From Amycolatopsis tucumanensis (lineage in GTDB: Bacteria > Actinomycetota > Actinomycetes > Mycobacteriales > Pseudonocardiaceae): a stretch of 64,000 nt of DNA. Of this stretch, positions 7,860 through 16,578 are shown in pieces. The DNA is taken from contig NZ_JAKGSD010000034.1 of the NCBI RefSeq assembly GCF_021654135.1, forward strand, positions 1-64,000. The letters are read 5' to 3'. The notes below the pieces were generated by a model. It was not told the DNA's origin, did not search any database, and was given only the letters and a program-made list of their open reading frames with translations. Each line of letters begins with the position of its first letter. Positions within the stretch are counted from its first letter, which is position 1. Both the position numbers and the translations under genes were made by a program.

Positions 7860-9554
7860 GTGGAAGCAGCGGCCGACGACGTAGGCTTCGCCTTTCAACC
7901 GCTCTACAGCCTGTACACCGGCGGCGTCGTCGGTGTCGAAGCCCTCGCCCGGCCCGCCACCGGGCGGATCCACGACCTCCTGCGCGCCGCCCAGCGCCGC
8001 GGACGCCTGGTCCACGTCGACGCCGGCCTCGCCGCGCAGGCGGTCCTCGCCGAGGCCACCCACGAGACGCTGCTCCCCCTGCACCTGAACCTGATCGCGC
8101 TGTCGGCCGCGGCGCCGCAGCTGGTGCTGGACCCGCTGCTCGAATCGCTCGGGCGCACCGGTCGCCGTCCACGGGAGATCGTGCTGGAGATCGGCGCGCC
8201 GTTCCACGGCGTCTCGCCGAAGGCGCTGCTCGCCGGACTGGAGCGGTTCGCCGAGCTGGGTTTCCGCCTGGCCTTCGACGGGCTCGGGTCCGGCGACCTG
8301 CCGCTGAACCTGCTCGCCGAAGCCGGCGTAGCCCTGGTCAAGCTCGACCGCACGACGCTGCGGCGGCTGCCTGGCGAGGCGGCGGCGGTCGCGCTGGTCG
8401 AGTCGCTCGTGCACTTCACCTCGCGGACCGGCATCCGGCTGGTGGCGACCGGGATCGAGGCCGAGGAGCAGCTGTCGGCGGCGCGGCGGCTGGGGGTGCG
8501 GATCGTGCAGGGCAACCTGTTCGCCCCGGCCCGCGCCAACGCGATGCCCTCCGGTCTGGTCACCGCGCCGCCGGGGCCCGCGACGCCGGTGCCGCTGACC
8601 AGGGCGGCCGCGCCGCGCGTGGACGACTTCCGGCACCCCGCGACGACGCTGCCCGACGACGCGACGTGCGACGAAGTCCGGCGGGTGCTGCTGGACCACG
8701 ACGCGCCGAGCGGGATCGTCGGGATCGACCCCGCCGGACGGCCGCGGTGGTCGATCGACCGCGCCCGGTTCCTGCTGGACCTGACCGGCCCGTACGGGCA
8801 CGCGCTGCACGCGAACAAGGCGGCCGCGCGGCTGGCCGACCCGCCGCGCACCATCCGCACCGGAGCGGGCGCGCTGGAGCTGCTCGACCTGGTCGCCGAC
8901 GCCGACCTGACCCGCACCGCCGACGACATCATCGTGGTCGGCGCGGACGGCGAGTGCCTCGGCGTGGTGTTCGTGACCGAGATCGTGCGCGCGATGGCCG
9001 AGGCGAAGATCGAGGAGGCGGCCGCGCTGAACCCGCTGACCCGGCTGCCGGGCAGCGACACCGTCGCGCGCGAGGTGGACCGCCGCATCGCCGCGGGGCG
9101 GCCGCTCGTCGTGGCGTGGCTGGACGTCGACTCGTTCAAGCGCATCAACGACACGGTGGGCTTCGCGGCGGGCGACGACCTGATCCGGGCGCTGGGGCGG
9201 ACGCTGACGGATCTGGCGGCGAAGCTGCGCAGCGTCACGGTGAGCCACGTCGGGGGCGACGACTTCCTGATCGCCTGCGACATCGACGAGATCCCGGCCG
9301 TCGCGGACACCCTGCTGGGCACCCCGTGGACGGCCGAGCACCTCACGGTCACGGTCTCGCTCGCGACGGTCGTGTGCGCCGGCACGGCGGCGAAGTCCTA
9401 CCGCGAGGTTTCCCGGCTGCTGGCGCCGCTGAAGAAGCGCGCGAAGGACGTGCCGGGGTCGAGCTGGGTGAACAGCTGGCCGGGCACCGACCGTTTCGAG
9501 ATACTGCGTGGACAGGGCCACGACTCAATGCGCGTCCCAAATCAAGTCCGCTGA
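7860..9554 (+). CDS. EAL-CBS-GGDEF protein, degenerate c-di-GMP domains
   Basis: A 564-residue cytoplasmic protein. Residues about 8-230 are an EAL phosphodiesterase domain: E27-A-L, Asn77, Glu110, Lys161, Glu200 and QG at 217 are kept, but the central DDFGTG motif reads D-G-L-G-S-G (140-145), losing one metal-binding Asp. Residues about 250-390 resemble a CBS-pair-like linker, and 400-530 are a GGDEF domain whose signature is GGDDF (465-469) instead of GGDEF. Either activity may be weak or lost, making it a possible c-di-GMP or GTP sensor. The GTG start follows GGAGG by 8 bases. It is transcribed divergently from the tryptophanase gene. Confidence 0.85.
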   Translation: MEAAADDVGFAFQPLYSLYTGGVVGVEALARPATGRIHDLLRAAQRRGRLVHVDAGLAAQAVLAEATHETLLPLHLNLIALSAAAPQLVLDPLLESLGRTGRRPREIVLEIGAPFHGVSPKALLAGLERFAELGFRLAFDGLGSGDLPLNLLAEAGVALVKLDRTTLRRLPGEAAAVALVESLVHFTSRTGIRLVATGIEAEEQLSAARRLGVRIVQGNLFAPARANAMPSGLVTAPPGPATPVPLTRAAAPRVDDFRHPATTLPDDATCDEVRRVLLDHDAPSGIVGIDPAGRPRWSIDRARFLLDLTGPYGHALHANKAAARLADPPRTIRTGAGALELLDLVADADLTRTADDIIVVGADGECLGVVFVTEIVRAMAEAKIEEAAALNPLTRLPGSDTVAREVDRRIAAGRPLVVAWLDVDSFKRINDTVGFAAGDDLIRALGRTLTDLAAKLRSVTVSHVGGDDFLIACDIDEIPAVADTLLGTPWTAEHLTVTVSLATVVCAGTAAKSYREVSRLLAPLKKRAKDVPGSSWVNSWPGTDRFEILRGQGHDSMRVPNQVR

Positions 9555-9753
9555 CAATTGTGCGCCCGTTCTGGCTAACCCGCTCGGGTGACGACAGTGA
9601 ACAACTGACGAATTCGGCGACCGTTTCGCATTTCGCCACCCGGTAGGGTGACAGTGCAGGCGTCTTCGTGATCAACCCCGTCATAGCGCGCACAGGCGCA
9701 TCTTGGAGCAACCGTGAAATCCGCCCCTTTTAACGCCGTTCTACCTTCCTCCC

Positions 9754-10023
9754 GTGACCGTCCCAGAGTTCGATCCCACCGCGAAGCCGGGGTACATCTA
9801 CGAGATGATGGCGGACCACCTGGAGGCCCGCATCGAGGCCGGTGAGCTGCGCCCGAACACGCCGCTGCCGGCGGAACGACGACTGGCCACCGAGTACGGC
9901 GTCTCACTCGGCACGGCGCGCCACGCAACCCAGATCCTCCGTGAACGCGGTCTGGTGTTCACCATCCGCTCAAAGGGCACCTTCATCGCCGACGAGAATC
10001 GGAGAAGGCGCCATCAAACGTGA
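9754..10023 (+). CDS. GntR-type winged-helix regulator, HTH only
   Basis: An 89-residue protein that consists of just the GntR DNA-binding domain: IYEMMADHLEARIEAGEL, then LPAERRLATEYGVS and a GTARHATQILRERGLV recognition helix, ending in a basic tail. No effector-binding domain follows. Such short forms may act as repressors responding through a partner. The GTG start has no clear Shine-Dalgarno (the preceding bases are CTTCCTCCC), so a leaderless transcript is possible. It lies upstream of an acetyltransferase gene on the same strand. Confidence 0.75.
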   Translation: MTVPEFDPTAKPGYIYEMMADHLEARIEAGELRPNTPLPAERRLATEYGVSLGTARHATQILRERGLVFTIRSKGTFIADENRRRRHQT

Positions 10024-10111
10024 GAGCTGCTCAGAGTAACAGCAGAAAGGCGGTAGTCCTACACCGATACACCCACTACTTCCGCACGAATAGTGTCAAA
10101 CTAGAGTGCGG

Positions 10112-10123
10112 ATGCACGTGCAT
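10112..10123. promoter_or_regulatory. perfect 12-bp palindrome upstream of GNAT gene
   Basis: ATGCACGTGCAT is a perfect palindrome, 31 bases before the proposed start of the acetyltransferase gene and just downstream of the GntR gene. The position fits an operator overlapping or following a promoter. GntR proteins bind short palindromes, so the neighbouring 89-residue regulator is the obvious candidate; this link is inferred. Confidence 0.4.
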
Positions 10124-10154
10124 TAGCGCCACCGGTGTTGCTTGAGGAGTGATC

Positions 10155-10805
10155 GTGGTTCCCGATCTGCCCGCGAACCCGCTGTCGATCGAACTCACGC
10201 TCACACACAGCCGTTTTTGGTGGCAGATCGACGACGAGGACGAGCAGCCGGAACAATGGGACGCGTCAGCCGACGTCTCTGAGCTCGACATCTGCCCGGT
10301 TGACCTGCGCCACGTCGGGACCATCTCACTCGTTATCGCGGATTTGACGAAAGAGCGCAACCTGCTCGACTCGGTGGTACTCGGTGAGTGGGCACTGGAG
10401 TTCATCGCCGAGACTGTGATCGACCCGGACCAGGGCAAGCTCCACCCGGAACTGGACGCGCAGATCAGTCAGGGGCCGCCGCGAATGGTCATCCTACGGC
10501 GCGTCGAGCTCGTCGAGCCGTGGCGCGGTCACGGCTTGGGGGCCGCCCTCATTGCCAGCGCGCTGCGCATACTGTCGCCCAACGCCCGTCTCGCCGCTTG
10601 CCGGGTCTCGCCCCTTGATTTCGCCCGTCCCGGTTCGGATCGGATCGCTGCGGAACTCTCCAGCCTTCGAGCTGGCAACATGCTGGAGCGCATCGGGTTC
10701 CAGCGCTGGCGAGGTGTCCACCTCGTCGACTTGCGCGACGCAGCGCTGGTGGACGCTCGCATGGACTTACTGGACCAGTGGTGGCCTCGCCAGGACGAGG
10801 ACTGA
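10155..10805 (+). CDS. GNAT-like N-acetyltransferase
   Basis: A 216-residue protein with the acetyl-CoA-binding motif A of GNAT enzymes in VEPWRGHGLGAALIASAL (R-G-x-G-x-G core). The N-terminal ~100 residues are acidic (DDEDEQPEQWD) with no recognisable domain, and the C-terminal part ends LLDQWWPRQDED. The substrate is unknown. The GTG at 10155 is preferred because GAGGAG lies 5-6 bases upstream; a GTG at 10149 would overlap the ribosome-binding site. It has lower GC than the flanking genes. Confidence 0.65.
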   Translation: MVPDLPANPLSIELTLTHSRFWWQIDDEDEQPEQWDASADVSELDICPVDLRHVGTISLVIADLTKERNLLDSVVLGEWALEFIAETVIDPDQGKLHPELDAQISQGPPRMVILRRVELVEPWRGHGLGAALIASALRILSPNARLAACRVSPLDFARPGSDRIAAELSSLRAGNMLERIGFQRWRGVHLVDLRDAALVDARMDLLDQWWPRQDED

Positions 10806-10813
10806 CAGCCGCG

Positions 10814-11761
10814 CTAGACGGACGACCCCCGGCGCTGCGTCTGCTGCGGCGTTTCGCCGAACCTTCGTAGATACCACTGCTGGAACTGCTCGTTGTCCCG
10901 GAAACCCATCCGGTCCAGGGCAGCTGTGAATTCCCTGAGCCCGCCACCCGATTCCAGGAGAAGCGCGTGCACGCGGTCCAAACGCACCCCACGCAGGAAC
11001 TCGTGCGGGAGACAGCCTTCGTACCGTTCGAAGGCCACCAGGAGATCTTTCAACCCAGTACCTGCCTCCGCGGCGTACTCGCTCATGGTTGTGTCCGCCA
11101 CCGGATTCGTGCGCATGAGCAACTTCACGAAGTTCACGGTCTCGAATCCGACGACAGACCGTTCTCCTTCGGTTGTCGCTTCGCTGTGCTCATGGGACTG
11201 GTTGCGCAACAGCCAATCGACGAAGACGTGATCCGCATAGCGAGCGAACCTTGAGCGTCCCCCGACGAAGAACCGGTTGACGGTGGTCGCGAGCGTGTGC
11301 CCCGGATCGGCGACCAAGGCAACCTCCGGGCTGAAGGTGATCGTGTCGTTGGGCCAGAACCCCGCCAGACGCACGAGCCTTCCGTGCATGACGTGCTGCT
11401 CGATCCTCGCCACCTTCAACAGGCAGTCCGCCTCCGGCGCGATGGCGAACTGCTGGTCCGGGGACACGGTTACGATGCCGCCTGGCCCGACATCGAGGTA
11501 CGCGCCGCTGTGCCGGCACATGCATCGTCCCTGCAGGACGATCAGCGAGACGTAAGCGTGCCTTGGCGTGTTGAGCCGGGCAATGACCGGTGCGCCGTAC
11601 GTCAGCATCGCCGACACCGCGCTGGTGCCGCTCCGAGTTCGCATGCGCATGTCGATCTCGACATGCTCGCCGGTCCGCCTCAGCTCGTGCTGTCCGAAGA
11701 TCGGTTCGACGGCGGAGCGGGCCAGGGCGAGATCCCGGGTTCGGAAGTACGAGTCGGCCAT
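10814..11761 (-). CDS. AraC-family transcriptional regulator
   Basis: A 315-residue regulator with a sensor domain of the AraC-binding-like type and a C-terminal HTH region containing HEFLRGVRLDRVHALL and ending YLRRFGETP. It is more divergent than the two paralogues in this window: the first HTH unit is less well conserved. The ATG is preceded by GAGGAGGA, and this ribosome-binding site overlaps the end of the AraC gene upstream, so the two are co-transcribed leftward. It faces the acetyltransferase gene tail to tail. Confidence 0.82.
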   Translation of the reverse strand: MADSYFRTRDLALARSAVEPIFGQHELRRTGEHVEIDMRMRTRSGTSAVSAMLTYGAPVIARLNTPRHAYVSLIVLQGRCMCRHSGAYLDVGPGGIVTVSPDQQFAIAPEADCLLKVARIEQHVMHGRLVRLAGFWPNDTITFSPEVALVADPGHTLATTVNRFFVGGRSRFARYADHVFVDWLLRNQSHEHSEATTEGERSVVGFETVNFVKLLMRTNPVADTTMSEYAAEAGTGLKDLLVAFERYEGCLPHEFLRGVRLDRVHALLLESGGGLREFTAALDRMGFRDNEQFQQWYLRRFGETPQQTQRRGSSV

Positions 11762-11773
11762 CGTGCGTCCTCC

Positions 11774-12745
11774 TCATTGACGGAGCGTCAGGTCCGGCGT
11801 CTCGCCGAACGCGGCTTGGTACCAGGGGACGAAGGAGTGCACATCGAACCCCCAGCGTTGCGTGACTTCGTTCAGCGTGACCTCGCGGGGGTCAGCAGTG
11901 AGCAGATCCCGCCGAGCGCGTTGCAGACGAACCCCCAACAGGTGATCAGCGAGGGTCGCGCCGCGGTGATGCTTGAACGCGGCCCTCAGGTGGCGCAGGC
12001 CTACGCCGAGGTCTCGCGCGACCGCGATCTCCGTCGGCGGCACCCCGGACCCCGTCTCGATCAGCTCCACCGCACTCCGGACCAGTCGTGCGGAAGCCGG
12101 CTTCACGGGCTCGTCGATCACCGAGCTGTAGTTGTTGTGCTGGACAGCGAGAAGCTGGAAGATCATCGCCTGCTCGAACCTGTCGATACGGACCGGGGAG
12201 ACCAGCACCGCATCCCGCTTGTCCACACGTGCGACGCAATCCAGCAAGGACCTGTACCAGGATCGGGGCGCGCCGTAAGCCACGTGCATGCCCAGCTCGA
12301 ACCGTACGGGCTGCCGGAGATCCTCACCGAGGAACCCCGTGAGCACGGTTTCGACTGCGGACGAGTCAATCCGGAGGAGGACCAGACAGCTGTCCGCCGT
12401 CAGGGACATCCGAAGCGGTTCCCGGGACGAGCTCACCACGATGCGATCACGAGTGGCCAGGACTTGGTCCTGGCCCGAGCTGACGGTGCCCTGTCCACGC
12501 AGGTGTGCCTGGACCACGGAGAAGGAGCCGGTCTCGCCCGGCTCCACGAGAACAGGTGCACTGTACTCCACGTAGTTGACCACGAGGTGGTGCAGCCTTG
12601 TCGAGTTCATCCGCGCGTCGAGGGGCCAACGAGGATCGATCACGTCGAGGCGGTGCGGACAGAGCACTCGCGACATCTCGTCCCTGACCTCGTCAAGATC
12701 ACGGGACCGAAAGAGTGCGAACTGATCTAATGGTCGTTGTTGCAT
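11774..12745 (-). CDS. AraC-family transcriptional regulator
   Basis: A 323-residue regulator, paralogous to the one at 5174-6172: both share LDxFxLFxSRDxDExRxxxxRxxCPH near the start, the PLRMxL and PVRFxLGM sensor blocks, and LLGVRLQRAR before the last helices. Sensor residues are about 1-210 and the double HTH about 220-323. It heads a two-gene leftward unit with the next AraC gene, 12 bp apart. The start has no obvious Shine-Dalgarno. Target genes are not evident; the adjacent hydroxyacid oxidase operon reads toward it. Confidence 0.85.
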   Translation of the reverse strand: MQQRPLDQFALFRSRDLDEVRDEMSRVLCPHRLDVIDPRWPLDARMNSTRLHHLVVNYVEYSAPVLVEPGETGSFSVVQAHLRGQGTVSSGQDQVLATRDRIVVSSSREPLRMSLTADSCLVLLRIDSSAVETVLTGFLGEDLRQPVRFELGMHVAYGAPRSWYRSLLDCVARVDKRDAVLVSPVRIDRFEQAMIFQLLAVQHNNYSSVIDEPVKPASARLVRSAVELIETGSGVPPTEIAVARDLGVGLRHLRAAFKHHRGATLADHLLGVRLQRARRDLLTADPREVTLNEVTQRWGFDVHSFVPWYQAAFGETPDLTLRQ

Positions 12746-12896
12746 GATCTACTATTCATCGCGAAGGCGGATAATCGATCAAGGCCACGCGGTTTGCTCG
12801 CTTGACCCTTCTCAGCCATGAAGAACGAAGTTCAACGGCCTTCATAGTACTCACGGCGGAGCGGCGAACAAGGCCGCCCGGGGAGCAGAACCGAGT

Positions 12897-13943
12897 TTAT
12901 TCCGCCGCGATCACGAGGAGTTCCGCGATGTGCACGGCACGTACGTGCGACTTTCGCTTGCGCAATCCAGTCCGCAGTTGCCGGAGGCAGCCCGGGTTCA
13001 CGGCAACAACATAATCGAGGTTCGCCCGCTCAATCTCGTCGATCTTCGTTTCCAGAATCCTCTGACTGTCTCGCGGACGAAGGATCGAGTACGTACCCGC
13101 CGCACCACAACAAGTCGCCGCGGACGGCAGCTCGACGTACTCGGCGACGACACGGAGGAGCTCGCGAGGTTGACGGGAGACCCCGAGACCATTTCGCAGA
13201 TGACACGAATCCTGCAAGGACACGCGCGCCGGCCGGTTCCCGATAGTCACCTGACCTTCCGGCACACCACTTTCTACCAGATACTCACTGAATTCCCTCA
13301 CCCGATTCCGGCCCAGTTGGCGCGCGAGGTGGGCAGCGCACCCGCCGGAGGTTGTGACGATCACCCCACCAAGTCTGTCTCCCAACGCTTTCGCCATCAG
13401 CGCACCTGCCCGGGAGTCACCGTTGTGCGCGTGGAGCGCACCACAACAACCCTGGTCGGCCGGTACCGCAAGGGCAGGCACCAGCCGCTTCGCCGCCCGG
13501 GACACCTGCGGGAACAGGCCTCGCTCAGCACATCCCAGCATGAGCGAAGGCCCATCCTTCGTCGCCGGACTCCGTGCATGCCTGCGGAACCACCCCTGGG
13601 CCCGCACCACCCGGGTCTGGGCGACCAGGAACATCAAGAGCCGCGCACGGAGCGGAGCCTTGCTGCCCCGCCACTGATGATCGCGCCACTGTTCGAGCAG
13701 ATCCCCGTACTGGACCCCGGCTGGGCACACCGGTTCACACGCGCGGCATCCCAGACAGTACGCGGCTTGTTCCGCCAGTGTCGGGTCCTGGCCGTCGAGC
13801 TCCCCGGATTCCAGCGCTCTCATCAGCAAGATCCGTCCACGCGGCGAAGCCGCTTCCTGCCGAGTGGCCTGATACGTCGGGCATGCCGGAAGGCAGAACC
13901 CGCACGAGATGCACCGGGCCAGCAGCTCATTGTCGAAGATCAT
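12897..13943 (-). CDS. iron-sulfur subunit of a 2-hydroxyacid oxidase (GlcF-like)
   Basis: A 348-residue electron-transfer subunit. Two ferredoxin-type 4Fe-4S motifs lie at Cys11/14/17/21 and Cys63/66/69/73; two later CCG motifs (GCCGAL and TCCGAAG) are the heterodisulfide-reductase-like cysteine repeats seen in GlcF and related proteins. It is shorter than the ~400-residue E. coli GlcF but retains all four cysteine clusters. The ATG overlaps the stop of the FAD subunit gene as ATGA. The pair should oxidise a 2-hydroxyacid and pass electrons to the quinone pool; no GlcE-type third subunit is present. Confidence 0.85.
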   Translation of the reverse strand: MIFDNELLARCISCGFCLPACPTYQATRQEAASPRGRILLMRALESGELDGQDPTLAEQAAYCLGCRACEPVCPAGVQYGDLLEQWRDHQWRGSKAPLRARLLMFLVAQTRVVRAQGWFRRHARSPATKDGPSLMLGCAERGLFPQVSRAAKRLVPALAVPADQGCCGALHAHNGDSRAGALMAKALGDRLGGVIVTTSGGCAAHLARQLGRNRVREFSEYLVESGVPEGQVTIGNRPARVSLQDSCHLRNGLGVSRQPRELLRVVAEYVELPSAATCCGAAGTYSILRPRDSQRILETKIDEIERANLDYVVAVNPGCLRQLRTGLRKRKSHVRAVHIAELLVIAAE

Positions 13944-15325
13944 GATCCGAGCTTCCCGGGATTGAGGATTCCGGCTGGATCGAATGCCCTTTTGATCCGG
14001 CGCAGAAGTTCGACCTGTTCCTGCCCCAGACGTTCGCCGAGGAACGGCAGTTTCACCGCACCAACGCCGTGCTCACCGGTGATGGTGCCATCCAGGCGAA
14101 TGGCAGTGCGGAAGATTTCGGCGAAAGCCTTGTGCGCACGCTCCACGGCGTCGCCGTCATCGGGGTCGAGGACACACGTCGGATGGAGGTTGCCGTCTCC
14201 AGCATGCCCGAAAGTGGCGATCCGGATATCGAAACGGTCGGCGATCTCGTCGATGCGGCTCACCATTTCCGCCAGCCTGGGTCTGGGCACGCTCACGTCC
14301 TCGAGGATCGTGAGCGATCCGAGCCGCGACAGCGCCGGCAAGGAGCACCTGCGCGCCGCGAGCAGTGCTTCCGACTGGGCGACGTCCGGCGCGACCGTGA
14401 CCTCGATCGCGCCGGCCTCCGTACAGATCCGCCGCATCCGGGACATGTTTCCTGTGACGACTTCGGCCGGGCCGTCGTCGCCGAAGAGCAACATGGCACC
14501 GGCCTCGCGTCGCAACCCCAGTCCGGTGTAGTCGTCGACGACGCCGATGCACTTCTTGTCGAGGAACTCCAGAGTCGCCGGAACGATCCCGTTCGCGATG
14601 ATCTGGCCCACGGCGTGGGAAGCGGCCTCGAGTGACTCGAAATAGGCTACTCCAGTCAGTGTTTCGGCTGGTTTTGGCAGGAGTGCGACCGTCGCCTCCG
14701 TGATCACGGCAAGCGTGCCTTCAGACCCGGTGAGCAGGCGGGTCAGGTCGTAGCCTGCGACATCCTTCCAGAGCCGCCCACCGGTGCGGATCACCTCGCC
14801 GGTGGGGAGGACCGCCTCCAACCCCAGTACGTAGTTCCGAGTCACCCCGTATTTCAGGCCGCGAAGACCGCCCGCGCACGTGGCGATGTTGCCGCCCACG
14901 GTCGCGGTCACGCGGCTGCTCGGATCAGGCGCGTACAACAAGCCTCTGGCTTCGGCGCAGTCGGCGAGGCGAGCGGTCGTCACGCCCGGTTGGACCCGGG
15001 CGAGCATCTCGTCCGTGCTGATCTCGACGATGTGCGTCATACGGGTCATCGACAGCACGACCCCGCCGCGAACCGGAACGGTCGCAGCACACAGGTTCGA
15101 GCCCGCACCGCGGGGCACCACGGGAACTCCGCGGTCGCTCGCGAGGCTCAAGATCCGCGACACCTCGCTGGTGGTGCATGGGAACACCACAAGACCCGGC
15201 GGCTGGTGGAACAGCGGAGTGGCATCACGCGCGTAGACCGACAACTCCCCCGGCGCCGTCCGGACGTGGTCCGGCCCGACGATGTTGGCCAGCGCGGACG
15301 CGAAGTCGTGGTCCACGTGCGTCAC
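13940..15325 (-). CDS. FAD-linked 2-hydroxyacid oxidase/dehydrogenase (GlcD-like)
   Basis: A 461-residue flavoprotein. The N-terminal PCMH-type FAD domain contains VVPRGAGSNL and TVGGNIATCAGG; the C-terminal FAD-oxidase domain carries the FGHAGDGNLHP and TGEHGVG motifs that bind metal and the substrate carboxylate in glycolate and D-lactate oxidases. The GTG at 15325 overlaps the upstream stop as GTGA and is preferred to a GTG four codons earlier. Together with the iron-sulfur subunit downstream it probably oxidises a 2-hydroxyacid intermediate of the same pathway as the FAH-family protein and aminotransferase. Confidence 0.87.
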   Translation of the reverse strand: MTHVDHDFASALANIVGPDHVRTAPGELSVYARDATPLFHQPPGLVVFPCTTSEVSRILSLASDRGVPVVPRGAGSNLCAATVPVRGGVVLSMTRMTHIVEISTDEMLARVQPGVTTARLADCAEARGLLYAPDPSSRVTATVGGNIATCAGGLRGLKYGVTRNYVLGLEAVLPTGEVIRTGGRLWKDVAGYDLTRLLTGSEGTLAVITEATVALLPKPAETLTGVAYFESLEAASHAVGQIIANGIVPATLEFLDKKCIGVVDDYTGLGLRREAGAMLLFGDDGPAEVVTGNMSRMRRICTEAGAIEVTVAPDVAQSEALLAARRCSLPALSRLGSLTILEDVSVPRPRLAEMVSRIDEIADRFDIRIATFGHAGDGNLHPTCVLDPDDGDAVERAHKAFAEIFRTAIRLDGTITGEHGVGAVKLPFLGERLGQEQVELLRRIKRAFDPAGILNPGKLGS

Positions 15326-16170
15326 GCCTGCCCGCACACAGATCGCTGCCGGCCGAGGCCGGTGATCTCGATCTCGACGACATCGCCGCTACGCAGGTAC
15401 TCGAACCGCCCCGACAACGCAACCCCCTCGGGGGTTCCCGTGTTGACGAGATCACCCGGTTCGAGAACGAGGAACTGCGAAAGGTGCCAGATGATCTCGT
15501 CGACAGTGAAGATCATGTCCGAGGTCTTCGAAGCCTGGCGCGCCTCGCCGTTCACCCAGGACCGCAGCTCGAGCACCTGCGGATCCGGCACGTCGTCCGC
15601 CGTGACCAGCCAGGGGCCCAGCGGGTTGAAGGTTTCGCAGGACTTGCCCTTGGACCACTGTCCTCCGGGACGCCCCAGTTGGAAGGAGCGCTCGGACACG
15701 TCATTGGAAACCACATAGCCCGCGACGCAACTCCTGGCATCCTCCGGCGTCTCGAGGTACCGCGCGCGTTTGCCGATGACAACCCCGAGTTCGGCCTCCC
15801 AGTCGGTCTTGGCCGACCCGCGTGGGATCAGCACGTCGTCACGAGGACCGATGATGGTGTTCGGCGACTTGTGGAAGAGAATCGGCTCGCTAGGCGGCTC
15901 GTCGCCGGACTCCGCGGCGTGCGCCGCGTAGTTCTGGCCGATGCAGTAGATGGCCGACGGCCTCGCGATGGGCGGAGCGACCCGAAGCCCGCTTACGTCG
16001 ATCTCGAACAACGCGTTGGTCTCCAGTGCCGCCCGCACTCGATCCGGTCCGCCTGAAGACCAGAACGCACCGTCGATCTCCGGGGTGATCGGCATGAGGT
16101 CGTAGTACCGGCCTCCCTGGCACACGACCGGGCGCTCGCTACCAGGCTCGCCCAGCTGCATCAGCTTCAT
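15322..16170 (-). CDS. fumarylacetoacetate hydrolase family protein
   Basis: A 282-residue enzyme of the FAH superfamily, which cleave C-C bonds or isomerise/decarboxylate 2-oxo diacids. The metal site is visible as E-x-E in DWEAELGVVIG and the Asp in SNDVSER, and YCIGQNYAAHA is the family's conserved N-terminal block; TGTPEGV closes the active site. Start at MKLMQLG is preferred because GGAG lies 6 bases upstream and the family usually begins MKL; an ATG five codons earlier has no ribosome-binding site. The product overlaps the GlcD-like gene. The exact substrate is unknown. Confidence 0.85.
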   Translation of the reverse strand: MKLMQLGEPGSERPVVCQGGRYYDLMPITPEIDGAFWSSGGPDRVRAALETNALFEIDVSGLRVAPPIARPSAIYCIGQNYAAHAAESGDEPPSEPILFHKSPNTIIGPRDDVLIPRGSAKTDWEAELGVVIGKRARYLETPEDARSCVAGYVVSNDVSERSFQLGRPGGQWSKGKSCETFNPLGPWLVTADDVPDPQVLELRSWVNGEARQASKTSDMIFTVDEIIWHLSQFLVLEPGDLVNTGTPEGVALSGRFEYLRSGDVVEIEITGLGRQRSVCGQA

Positions 16171-16185
16171 CAACAACTCCGGCAT

Positions 16186-16578
16186 TCAGGAAGTGGACGG
16201 ACGGGAGTCGCCCGCGTAGGCGATGACGTCCAGTTCGAACTTGATCCGTTCGGTCAAGCAGTTCGTCAACGTGGTCCTGGCAGGTAACGGCGGCTGGAAG
16301 TACTCGGCGTAGATCCGGTTGTACTCCGGCAGGTCCTCGGCGCGTTGGAGGTAGGCGCCGACCTTGACGACGTCGCCGAGCCCGAGCCCGAGATTTGCGA
16401 GGATGCCGATGACGTTGTCGAAGGAGCGTCGCATCTCCTCCTCGAACGTGCCGGGCACGATTTGCCCATCGGAGCCCACAGCCGCCTGTCCCGACACGAA
16501 GACGAAGCCACCGGCGCTGAAACTGGGGGAAAACCGCGACTTGTTGCCGTCGAGGCTTGCCCGCTTCGCGGCCGTCAT
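16186..16578 (-). CDS. RidA family protein
   Basis: A 130-residue YjgF/YER057c/UK114 family protein. RidA proteins hydrolyse reactive imine/enamine intermediates made by PLP enzymes. FVSGQ near residue 27-31 and Arg101 in PARTTL, the carboxylate-binding arginine of the active site, are present. Its ATG overlaps the stop of the aminotransferase gene (ATGA) and its stop is directly followed by an ATG, so it sits tightly inside the operon, consistent with clearing imines produced by that aminotransferase or the fold-II enzyme nearby. Confidence 0.87.
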   Translation of the reverse strand: MTAAKRASLDGNKSRFSPSFSAGGFVFVSGQAAVGSDGQIVPGTFEEEMRRSFDNVIGILANLGLGLGDVVKVGAYLQRAEDLPEYNRIYAEYFQPPLPARTTLTNCLTERIKFELDVIAYAGDSRPSTS

